A stretch of DNA of 64,000 bases from Owenia fusiformis (lineage: Eukaryota; Annelida; Polychaeta; Sabellida; Oweniidae), in contig CAIIXF020000011.1 in the NCBI GenBank assembly GCA_903813345.2, positions 33,102,166 through 33,166,165 on the forward strand, read 5' to 3'. The translations under genes and the position numbers were made by a program. How positions within the stretch are numbered: position 1 is the stretch's first letter; the number at the start of each line of letters is the position of its first letter. The notes beneath the pieces were generated by a model. The model did not search any database, was not told the DNA's origin, and was given only the letters and a program-made list of their open reading frames with translations. Of the stretch, positions 22,023-34,000 are shown piece after piece.

Positions 22023-23713
22023 CTTTTAAGCTAACTTGCATGAATGTATCTGTATATAGTAAGTCCAAGCCACCACAGGTACATCATATCCTTCCAAAGA
22101 GTGGCTGGTGAAACGATATGTGTTTAATGTGAATGTAAGAAAAAAAAACTAATTTATTTTTATTTACTGAAGTATTCCTGTCCCATTCCTGATGTTTCTC
22201 ATCTTATATCTACCAGATGTCCTGAGCTGTTGAAGCTTTGATTCCTGATAAGCTTAAACTACAATGCTCAGTGGTAGTGATGACATGACCACAAACAGAG
22301 CATTATTTAATTGTTGATATGTTCTGGATTACCAGTGACCTGCTTTACTCAAGCAATGGGGTTCATTGTGAACATTGGCCTGATCAACCAATGTTTACAG
22401 ACATGAACCCTGTTTACGCTTTGAGGAACAAGTCTATTGAAATCCAAAGGACATTGCAATATTATAGTTTTGTCCCTGCTTCTGTTTAAATGAGGTGGAT
22501 CAACTTGTGACCCCCTGGGGGGTGAGTGCCACGATGGACAAGAGCTCTGTCCATTTGCTTCATCGAAGTGTTTCCCTACTACTGACTGTAGGTTCCCCTC
22601 ATACCCCCAGTTCCACTTTCAAGCAACTGTCCCAGCTTGTGACCCCATCCACTGCAATGGATGTGCCCATCAAGTTTGAATCCTACCTCGCCTCCCTAAC
22701 TGCCTTTGTACCAAAGGGACTTGGACACTGAATTTGAATCATTCTCAGTACAAATGTTATGAGATATAATCTGAATCCTTCCGATTGGAAACTGTTTGTG
22801 AAAGGATATATCTTGAAGATACGTTTGATTGATTCAATTTCATTTGACAACCCTTTACTTTTTGGCCAATTCATATCACATGTGTGATATTCAAAATTTA
22901 TAATTGTACTATGTGATTAACCAGTCTTATTTCCAGGACTGTAACACTTTTATTCCAGCCCAGCATGAACCAAGTGATGACCTTCAACCTAATGAACATT
23001 GTACACTATGCTATGTAAAAGTAATCTGAACAGATGAACACTATCATGATTGCTGTTCGATTAAAGTGACTTATTTGGTGTACCCAATGAAGCAACGATA
23101 TTGGAAGCCACTCTTAATATTGACATTGAGAATTAAAGCTTATGAACAGAGACATGTACCCTATACTTATAAGAATTGATTCTGCAGCTTTGTGATGACT
23201 CTGCATTTTGAGGAAGGACACAAAGAATGGCTGACAATCTCAATTTTATATTGTACTAGAGACCATGCCAAATACTAAACACATTCCCTTATTATAGTGG
23301 GGAACCAGTGACAATGACTGTATCATCAATGAATGTGATGGTAAGAACGTTTGATAAACTAATACAGCATGGATATTACTTCATCCTTTTACAAGAACCA
23401 TGACCTACAAGAGAAAGATGAAAGACACTGATGCTGCAAGAGACATTTTTTGTAATTAAACGTGATTGTTTATTAGATTATGCAAGCCTTTTTATGTTAT
23501 GTATTTCAGGTGAGAAATCGAGAAAAGTGTAAACTAACATTGTATTTGATTTAGACTTACGTTTATTAAGTAGTAAACTGATTATACATTAAAACTTTAT
23601 TGTGTATATATGTTTATCAATTCCTTTACTAAGTACTATGTTGTAAATGATGTGTGAAATTCTTATTTTAGGTAATGTGTTTGTTTATGATTTTTCATCT
23701 TTATAATTTCATA
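22023..23713 (+). other. non-coding interior of the LTR element
   Basis: No frame here resembles protease, reverse transcriptase, RNase H or integrase; the longest (22495-22731) has no family features. The region may carry packaging or cis signals for mobilisation, or may be the remnant left after loss of pol. Confidence 0.7.
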
Positions 23714-23747
23714 GTTCGAGGACGAACTGTTTTTAAAGAGGGAGCAG
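23714..23747 (+). promoter_or_regulatory. hairpin motif and polypurine tract
   Basis: GTTCG-AGGA-CGAAC (23714-23727) forms a 5-bp stem with a 4-nt loop. It is followed by T-rich sequence and the purine tract AAAGAGGGAGCAG ending directly at the 3' LTR start. From memory, similar TTCGAGGACGAA plus purine tracts end the interior of many Ty3 elements. The tract would prime plus-strand DNA synthesis. Confidence 0.65.
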
Positions 23748-26383
23748 TGTGACGATCCTTCAGATTACTTTGAGCATGGTAATGGAATTGCCTTGAAGGA
23801 TTGTCACTTTGTTCAACATTTTGCTCTTCACTTTATCAATTGTGCTTTTAGTTACTCAATATTTAAAGAGTTATAGAATAATTTAAATTCTGTAAAAGGG
23901 TAGTCAGTATTTCTACTTTGGCTATACTCTTAAAGTATGGTTAGAGTTTAATAATTTTACTCTATATTTATATTTATTTTTACTAACCTTCTCTTGTGTT
24001 TTTAATGTAATATTATTTACAGGATTAATGTCAACATATATATTTTGTTCATAATAAGACTTTAATGTGAATGTTTTAGGCCCAGTTTCATGTTTAATGC
24101 TACGTTACAAACTTTTTAGAAAGGGCAGTTGTCTGGGTTTGTCTACAAAATCCAAAGTGAGGCTTATTAAGCTTGATTTAAGTAAATAAGTACGTTTTAA
24201 GTGAATTGTCTTTTTCTGTGCTTTTATGATTCGAATTCAAGCCGGCCAGACATGGAAAACTTTTTGTGGAATTTTAAACATTAAATCGTCACTAAAATTG
24301 GATATTTATATTGCCGCAGATAAACCAACTTAGGTGTACGAGTTGGTAAAGGTAATTGACTTGATCTAATTGTATTTTCGCAGAGTTTTAGTCTTTGAAA
24401 AGAAGTATCTGTGCACTTGATTTTTTCCTTAATTTTATTTATTTGCCTTGTGAACATGCCATGTTTTAACTGTCCCAGGGATTGTTAAGGAACATTTGAC
24501 AAGGTTAACGCAAAGTTACACGCAGAGTTTTTGTCTTAAAGAACTTATGTAACTTATTAACCAGCGTCGAAAGCAAGTTCCCGGGGTTCCTTAATTAACC
24601 TCTTATACAACATTCCTACAGGGAATCGTTTAGGAATATTTGACAAGGTGTACGAAAAGTTACGGCCTTTACGAACCTTATGTAACTTGCTCTAAACCAG
24701 AGTCAACTGCAAATTCCTGGGGTTCATAGACACCTCTATATGACACCCCCCCCCCATCCCGTTTGGGACTGTATGTAGTTTGTTCACAGGGTAAATTTTA
24801 TTGATACACTAGAAATACTCCTTTGTATATTCGTATGTTAAATTCTGGGTAATTTAAAGGTGAAATCCCGGGCTTATGGGACCATTATCAAACAACTGAT
24901 CATTGAAGTACTTATAAGGGTCACGGTCATTCGAAGCCCATTTTCGGACTTAAGACACCCCCTCCCTTTCTAGTTTTCCATGTCTGGTCTAATTCTATGT
25001 TAACCACATTCTAATTCATTATAGATACTAGAATACTTTTAAAATACTGTTTCCCATTTGTTTGTCAATTGTACCATAGTCTGATAGTGGCAAAATGATT
25101 TCCCACTTTTCATGTGAGTAGTATAGAGAGCTGATTTCAACCCCACCAGGGATTATATAAAATTGCACTGTTGAGTTACATTGTTGGAAAAAGACACATT
25201 TTAGGCTTTATTGCAAATTGTTTAACTGAACTTCCATTAGCTGTGCTGTTTTATGCATGTTTGGTTTGAGAGATTATTTACTTGATATAGCATCTCGAAC
25301 GTAACTAAATTGTGTAATGTTTGTGTAGATTAGTAAATAGAAATATAGTCGTTTTTATACATTATATAAAAATCCACAGAATATCACTTCTTGTGTTCAA
25401 TTGTTTATATATATGTTGGAAAATTCCCCCTCATTTTATCTAAAGTAGATTCTGGATTCAAAATAGATTCCGACTTAATTCCAGGTGACTTTAGTGATAC
25501 GAACATTCAAGCAACAAGCTTTATCTTAGCTCATATTTGCTAAGGGCTTCTTTGAATAACAATCACTCGCAATAAGTCATACATTTATTTCCCCAGAAAC
25601 TATGCAATAGTGCACAGATAAAGTACAATCCAGGATCTTACTTTCTTATTTAACCCTTGTCTTATTGATTATATTAGTGAGAATTTCATTCACCCTGGTT
25701 CCAAGTCGTTACCTCAAACATCATTTACTTCCAATGTTTTCTTACTTGCTTGTTTAAATGGTGTACAAGTAATATTATCCCCTGATGAGTTTGACAGACT
25801 CTTGATTTGAAATAGCCCTACTTTAATTCTTACAAAATCTCCCATTTTAAGTGTGAACAGTGAGCTTTATATACAGCTCGAAGTCCATTGTAGCCCCCAG
25901 TGGCTAAGACTTCTACCTGGTTATACTCACACCCTAACATTATACTTATTTGATACAACTGAACACAGGGCACATTCAGAATCTGGAGTCTGTTGCCATT
26001 CGCTTTTATGAGACAAACAACTTACATTGAAAACTGACAAATCTTACTTAGTCTATATTCAGATTTTGTTATCCCGTAATTGTTATCCCGAAATTGTCCC
26101 ACTTCATCCCAATTATTTTTATCCCAGAATTTATCCCTAAATTTTTATCCCTAAATTTATCCCTAATTTATCCCTAAATTTTCATCGCAAAATTTATCCC
26201 AATTTGATCCAATTTTGTTATGATACTGTGAACACGGATGTTGTTCAAATAAATAGGGATACACATTTCAACTTGAACTTGTCCCGAAACTAAGTTAATG
26301 AAAACATCAAATCAAACTATTGATTCTTAGACTGTATTCTGTTTACGACCCTCAAACCACGCTACCACACGAGGGTCGTGACA
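23748..26383 (+). repeat. 3' LTR (2636 bp)
   Basis: Near-identical copy of the 5' LTR and ends GTGACA. It is followed by AAAT, which matches the bases before the 5' LTR. Confidence 0.93.
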
Positions 26384-26510
26384 AAATGCTATGCTTTCAT
26401 TGGTTGCAAATTCTCACTATCAGTTATTAATAAAACGCGCATAAAATTCAATGCGCTGCCATAGGCCATCATTAAAATATTTTGCATCAAGGGCCGAATA
26501 GGCACGGATG

Positions 26511-26967
26511 TTAAACCTAGGGCGGGCCACAAGAAATGTCAGATAAGAAATAAGGCCCAGACTAGAGTCCATTTCACTGCTTCATTTCGTCAGTAGAACG
26601 GCAAAAATAAGAAATTGGGAGACCGTTGTACAATAATATATGGAAAAGTATATTCATAATGTACATGAATGACATTTGTATATTTCAGATTTTTTAGTTT
26701 TTTGTGCAATAAGCCTGTGCCGTCTTGTAATTTAAAGAATTTCAGCCATGTTAATCTTATTGAAAATAACATGGCAGAGAAACATCCAAATATAAAAGGC
26801 CACACATTTTATAAGCCAAACTAGAAGCAATCAAAGATATACAAATGTCATTCATGTACATTATGAATATACTTTTCCATATATTATTGCACAATGGTCT
26901 CCCAATTTCTTATTTTTGCCGTTCTACTGACGAAATGAACCAGTGAAATGGACTCTAGGTTTAACTT
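26511..26967. mobile_element. foldback element with about 125-bp inverted arms
   Basis: The arm 26562-26685 (starting CTAGAGTCCATTTCACTG) is repeated inverted at about 26832-26958 with only a few mismatches, separated by about 145 bp. Outside the arms GTTAAACCTAG (26511) and CTAGGTTTAAC (to about 26965) also pair, so the structure may once have been longer, with roughly 40 bp of extra sequence in the left side. No coding capacity and no clear target duplication. It lies 180 bp right of the LTR element. Confidence 0.7.
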
Positions 26968-29900
26968 GTTGAACTACTATATCCTAAGCGTCTAGCACCT
27001 TTTAGGCCGTGGACTCTTCCAATTTATACCTGCATGGTTTTGGGCACAGGTTAGGGTGTAGCCTACAGCCAATAATAGTGCACTGTGTCAATAAAAGTAT
27101 CTAAACCTTGAAAAACACACAAGTCAAGGGACTTTGAGTAATATTGAATCTTCTAGATCGAGATAAGCAGTAGATATTTTTATAAGACCAATAAATGTTA
27201 TATTATTCCATTCCAGAATAGCAAAATTCTGGTTACAATCTGATTCCGAAGTGAAGAAACTTCAGTTTTTCAAACACAAAAATTACAAAACCAAAACAGA
27301 TCAAAAAACGAACAAGAACATCAACCATGGAATTTTAGGAGTCTATCTATATCCCAAGAATAATGAAAATCAAGCGTGAGGCTCTAAATAATATATAATT
27401 TTGCTTTGTATTCACAAAGGACATAGATTTACATGTAAAAACAAAATAAACTTACATATTTGTGAAAATAAATTGAATTCTGATGTGGCGTTAATTATAC
27501 GAACGTTCAAATAAATTGTAATGTTCGTAAATAATTTGAACTAATCACTAGCATTTGACCGAGCAGAGATACCCAGGAACATGCCAGAAATATTTAAATG
27601 CTATGAAAATAAACCTTGTAATTCTATGTGATGCCTGTTCTTTGAAAACATATTAATAATTTAGCAAGAAGTGTTTAAAGTGAAATCGTTGTTTAAAATA
27701 TATTCGCTCGTATTTTTAACGAAGTACTTTTTCGTTCAGTGCTTCGTTATATATGATGAATATTCCCCGGGAATATCACTCGGTGACTACAAGCGTACCA
27801 TTTACCCCCCAAAATATTGCATACAGATTACAGAACTCTTTATTGTGTGATTATTGCTTCAAATAAGTAAATTTTTAGAGGTCTGAGCTGTTATCTATAT
27901 GGGACGATAGATAAAGACTGTTGAGAATTTAATTCGTCAAGGTCGAAGAACCAGGTACTGTTTGCCTGTTGGACTGTATGGTATGGCAAATGCTTTGGAC
28001 AGTCATATCTTTAACAATAAGTATTTTCTCACCATAAATCAAAATGTCTCATCAAAATAGGCCTAATATTTTTTCCTACAATTGAGTCCCCCAGGGTAAT
28101 AAAATTATCAAATGACTCTCAGAAAAACCATGGTTTAAGTCTGTACCTTAACACATTTATCAAAATATCTGATTCATTTTTTTTAAATTGTTATAACATT
28201 GTACATAGAAGTGAAAAAGAAATATTAAAACCATGATTTTTTTAAAACAAGATTTTCAGTGGAGAATGAGGTCAGAGTCAAACTTATTTCTTTAAATCTT
28301 GTTAAAAATGTCATCTTTACCTCAAAAGTAGAGGCAATATTTTAATTTGAGTCCTTGGGATTCTTGATGGAGAACCTTAATCCTGTCTCAACATTATTAT
28401 AAATTAATAAATAACAACAAACAGATATAATTAAACTCATTTTTGCTTTATTGCTTCTTAAATACAAATCTTCAGCAGTATAAAATATGCATGTTTACTC
28501 ATAACTTTAAAACAATATAAGAATTTAAAATATGTTTTGAATGTTATATGAATGGTATATGGTTAAAATGACATTGGTTGCTTATTCTCTAAACCTAAAA
28601 AATTGCTCGGTGTAATTTCATAGTTTTGTCAACTTTCAAAATATTTGCTCAAATGAAGTGAAAGTTTCCAAAATAAAGTGAGAAATCAAATATCTAAAAT
28701 TCAGAACATTTCAGAAATAGTTGAACTGTTGTGTCATGGGCTGACATATTTGCAAAGATACCACACCTACAAACTTTTCTTGGTTAACAGTGATAGAAAT
28801 GCAATAAATAGTACCATGGGTACAGGGCTCATGTCACATGGTGTATCGATAGATGTTTTAAAATGTGCCACTTCTGTTGTAAGACAGACAGACAGATGGA
28901 CAGACAGATGTACGGACAGACAGACAGAGATGGCAAAAGCTCACATGTGAGCTAATACAAACTACAAAAGCTATGAAATGGGCATGACAATGACCAAAAG
29001 AAGGTTATACTCTACAATTCAGATATTAACAGGAATGTTGTAAATAATGCAAATGAATATACATGCAGATATATCTTGTGTACACTAAATATGTAATGTC
29101 TACTTTTAGATCAAAAAATAAATTTGATTTATCATCTCATTCTAGATGCATGGAATAGTCTGGATGATAACTATACAATAAAAATAGTTAACATTAGAGA
29201 TAAACATAAGATATGTCTAAAATATGAGCATACAATACATGATATAACTAGGCCAGGCCACTGTATGCCTTTTTACTGAGATGATTTGTATATTTTTGTA
29301 TATTGCCATTATTACACAAATATATATATATATGTAAACAAAGTAACCAAACCAAAACATTCAAGAAATTAAAAATAAATAATATCAACAGATGCACGAT
29401 GTTAACAGGTCTAATATGTTTTAAATAATCTCTAGCTATAGCTGTAGAATTAAACGACCAAACCTTCATAAGGTACTAGATTGGATAGAGATAGTTGACA
29501 GTAAGTTTCCCAAAAATAGCCAAAATTATGCCATTATAGGCAAAATGTTTTGCTCTTAACATTCCACGTCATGTCTAGTTCCAACAGTTCTGACTTTATA
29601 CCAGAAAATCCTTTGAATTTCAATGAATTTGGACTTTTCTGCATCTTAAAGAACATCTGTATTTGAAAATAAAATTAGGATTTTAAGGGAAACAATGTCA
29701 TTCTTTTTGAGAAAAAATGCTTCAAACATGTTACACTCTATCCCTTCTAATTCCTTAAGGATGGTCTAACAGAACCTTTAGACAAGTCACCATGAGATCA
29801 ACAAATTCACGAACACATGTCCATTCAAATCAACAAAGAACTCCTAGTCATTTGCAAGGTAGAGGCAGTTCTTTTACATACTACAACATCTGTAAATATT

Positions 29901-31024
29901 CAGTACTAAAATGATTAAGGACCAAACCATGCCCATGAAAAGATATCATAAAAATGTCTGGAATATACATATTTGAGTATATTTAAAAATTGTAGATCAT
30001 CGTTCAAGAAATGATACATAGCCTTTCCTTGGTTGTAAGGAAATCCAATGCATTAGTCTTTTTAAAAATCATCTGCATCATATAAGCAGATGTTTTGATC
30101 ACTGGTGTATGAGATTTGTAAAGGCAATTCATATCTAGATAAGGCTATATATTAAACATACCCCAGATATTTCTTTCTTTACATGTATTTCGGGGTAAAC
30201 TTTGAAAAGTACATGTTACATATGAATCGTACAGGGTGTGGCACAGGTACTGACAGGTAGTCAAGGAAATTGTTTCAGCATCTAAAGGAAAATAACATAA
30301 CTGGTCATTAACATAGTTTTGACTTGACTAGTAATCATGAAAATCTGACACACCCAGTATTAGTGAATATGAACCATTACCAACACAAGTGGAAGCTTCG
30401 ACCAACATAAGTAAATAACAAATGTATCCTACACTAGACACCCTTGTATTCAATGACTTTTACAGTATGTACTCCCAACTTTGTTAACACAGATCATCAA
30501 CAGTTCTGAGTCCGAAGACACCACAGAAGACCTATATGCACATCATCACCAGCATTGCCAAGCATATTCCTCTCAGAAATGGGAGGTCTTCTATATTACC
30601 ACATTTTCAGACCATCGTCTATGGTTTTGTGAGTCTTATTCATATACATAGATACAACAGTGTTTTTGTAGGAAAAATACAAAAGCTTGAACTAAAATGT
30701 AACAAAGAACTTTTTAATCTTTTAATGCACTGTTTATAATTTTGTTGTATTCATTTTATAGCTTCTATCAATAAGGCATCATTTTTTGTAAAAAAGTTAC
30801 AAAATCTTATACCGTACAACAATATGAAGTCATGGAAGCCCTTAAATACCTTATACTTCAGAGGTTCGTTCACCTTAGGATTTAGACACCTAATTTTGAT
30901 AAATTTCACTCTAGCGGGTGAAAATAAAGCAAGTTTGTCAGGGTCAAATCCCTGATTTTTCAATATTCTGAATGGTTCACTATCACATGTTGTTTGCAGG
31001 ATTGTCCCATGTGAACATGTTAAA
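26968..31024. other. intergenic stretch between LTR/foldback elements and WDCP 3' end
   Basis: No gene is recognised. At 28880-28935 there is a GACAGACAGATG-type microsatellite followed by AAAGCTCACATGTGAGCTAA, which is a palindrome and a typical dispersed-repeat end. A (TA)n run lies at about 29319-29333 and a hairpin AACGAAGTAC..GTGCTTCGTT at about 27719-27749. The WDCP 3' UTR should occupy the right edge. Confidence 0.45.
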
Positions 31025-34000
31025 TTAACATGAACTGCTATTTTTCTCCAGTCTATGTGGATCAAGCACTCCTGTGACGAACATGGTGGAGTTTGGTGTG
31101 AACTTCACTGGAATGTAGCCATCGACGTTAGAACCAACCATACAAGTAAGACCATCTGGAATTCAAATAAAAACTGTTTGAATAAAATCTCTGTCTCATG
31201 ATATTATATGGGAACAAAAGTTCCAATTAAAAGATATTCAACTTTGAGTAAAGTCTAACACACAATGAGATGAGTATTGGGAGAAGATGGGTAACATTAG
31301 GTCTTGACATCCTTCATTCAAAGGACTTCATTCATTACTCAATTCAGAAGAAGTGACATACCCTTGGACCAAGGATGGGTATTGAAGAAAAACTACTTTA
31401 ACTGATGAAAGTGCTAGTGAAGCAAAAACTGATATTTTGAATATGCCTTGGTAATTAGTCTGGTACAGATTCAAAATGTATGTTTGAATTTTGAAACACT
31501 CTCTATGGAATCTAAGGGAGTTCATTATTGATTTGAACCTAACTTAACCTGTAAGCCTAATGTGTCAGAGTAATAATACATGTGCGTGTACCTACCTAAT
31601 ACTAACTCTACAGTTTCCAAATTAAATGCTTGCTTCACTAAATCCAATTGGAGTCGGCCATTATCTAGCACAAAGCTCTTCACTTGAGTGACCTCACTCC
31701 CTTGTTTAAGCATGAGTTTCACAACGTCAGGTTGTGTCGCTGGGAGATATCGTGTAACAGGGACACAGGTGGTATCCTCTAGTAGGGACGTAATTTCATC
31801 AATCCTGGCATGAAGTTGGGTAAGATGCAAATTCTGAAAATATACAAAAAATAATTATTACTATAGCTGTTGATTCTGTTAAGTTAGCCCATGCAAGATA
31901 GGAGTCACTTTTGTTTCCACTTAAGGAGGCCCTTACTAGCTACTCTCTTTTGTTGTTCCATAGAAACATTGAAAACATATAATGTCTCACAACCTGAACT
32001 TCTCATATTTATAATCTATATGAACTAACAAATAAACATTTTAGAAATCAAACTGATATTTTTTCATCATTCATAAAATATGTAAAAAAACAAGGATGCT
32101 TTAATAACAAAGGTTGAAAAATCAGCAGACATGTGTCAATACTCTAACACTTACCTGTATGTGTATTTGCTTCTCTAGTTGTTCTACAGTTGGCTCTTCT
32201 TGTCCCTCCCCTGCACCTTCTCCCACTGTCCCTATGCCAGGTTCTGACGCCAAACTGCACCTGTGAAATATTCAATATGTAACGATTAAATGATTGAGGT
32301 TATCAGTAATTGGAGCAAATGCTTCTAGTTGTCATTCTCTACCCTAACTGCTCCTTTATAGGTCTTGAGGCTACCCCTGAGAAAGAACCACATCTGTATA
32401 AAAATACAAAACTGGCAGAATTTGAGCCAATCAAATTGAAAATTTGTAGTCGGAGTACCTTAATATATTTTTCTTGTAAAATTTAATATCATTGATTTGC
32501 AATACAAATATTTATACAGTATCATTTAAAATAAAGTACCTATCCACCATGCCATATTTCCCTTGACTGAGCTCCGAACTGGTGCCTAAAGATTGTGTAG
32601 AACCCGCAAAGCTCCCTTCTGGTGTATAGCGCCAGTCCATATATGGTGATCTCCTATCTCTTGGAGAGTATGGCCGATTGCCATAACGGCCACCAGATCT
32701 TGTAAACGAATCTGATTTATGAATTCGCTTAATTGAGTTTGATTTTTTGACATTGTTCGAGGCAAGTTTTGTTTTAAAGTATGCAGATTGTTCACTAAAA
32801 TCAGTTTTTTCAACTTCTAAGCTCTGACTGCTTTCACTTCCCCCATCTAAGTCCGTGATTTTTAGATTTTGACTTGAGTCTCCACGAGGGCTTGAGTATG
32901 ATTCACTGCTTGATAGGGAAGAAGCGATGGATGCTCCAAGATCTAATGATGTGTCATGCTTCAATGATGTGTCAATATCCAATGACGTGTCAGTATCATT
33001 AAATTTTTGATTATATTTCTCATTTATTCTTTGGCCTACTTTAGAAGTAGCTCTCACACTATTGTTCAGTTCATGTTTTCCATTTGTATATTCATCAGAA
33101 TCCAGAGTTTCAATTTTAGATTGTGTAGCTCCATTTGTTACAGTTCCACCATTTGGTAGCTTTAGATCATGCAGTGAAGTGTCTGATTTGGGGGGAGATG
33201 TGGTTTGTCTGTAGACTGGGGGATCTAGAGAATCATTGTACAGATCTGAAAGAAATAAAGTATATTCATTGAATATCTTAACACACTCTTGGACTTAAAT
33301 CACAAAAATGGCTGCATCAACTGGTTTGACTAAGCTGAAACACAATGCTATGTATTTCTTATTGGCGGTAAAAGTGTTTTTTCTTTGTGTGATTTTAAAA
33401 TAAACAAACAAACAAACAAACAAAAAAACATTCCATCTTATCTCAAAACCTTCCTCAAATTAAATGGAGGAAAAAAACCACAAGTGCGACACTTAGTCTT
33501 TGCCCAAATAAAATCCACAATTCTATGTATAAGAATTTCAGAGCAAAAGAATTTCAGAACAAACAACATACATGTCCAAGCATAATAGTTTCAAATTTGA
33601 TGTTTGATCAAAGACATAACTAACTACATGTACTCACTAACTTGAGATTACAAGTGTGTCCGCGATCTTAAATCTGATTTTTTTCTCTCAACACCAGTCC
33701 TGTGTTTAAACACATTCATTGAACAATCATTTTGCATAATGAGAAGTTCACAATAGATGGCGTGAGGTACATACCTTGAGAAATGGAGACATATTTCAAA
33801 TGTAGGTTACATTCACTCTCCACAGAAGAAGGTAAGAAAGTGTGATCTCTATTCATCATTTTTCCTGTCATGACCAGAGTTCCTATCTTTGAAGATACAG
33901 CCCGAGATTTAGGTATACTACACAGACCTTTCACTCGCTCATCTTTCTCTAAAGGCTGCAAGGCAAAAGAGTATATTCGAAATGTATGGCTTATCTCATT

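Larger units (their letters stand above)
16106..26387 (+). mobile_element. Non-autonomous gag-only LTR retrotransposon (Ty3-like)
   Basis: A complete 10,274-bp element (16110-26383): two direct 2.6-kb LTRs starting TGTGACGATCC and ending GGTCGTGACA surround a 5.0-kb interior. AAAT at 16106-16109 and 26384-26387 is the candidate 4-bp target duplication. The interior has a primer-binding-site candidate, one 1048-codon gag, 1.7 kb without coding capacity and a polypurine tract. I find no protease, reverse transcriptase, RNase H or integrase, either intact or degenerate. By eye the LTRs differ by about two substitutions and one C-run indel, so insertion is recent. The gag capsid module and the end motif GTTCGAGGACGAAC point to Ty3/gypsy. 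Mobilisation in trans by an autonomous relative is inferred. Confidence 0.9.

Noticed and set aside
22495-22731. 78-codon ORF between gag and the 3' LTR, tested as possible protease/RT remnant
   Set aside because: It has no DTG/DSG, no YxDD and no integrase HHCC or DDE residues in any plausible order, and no similarity to Ty3 pol as I know it.
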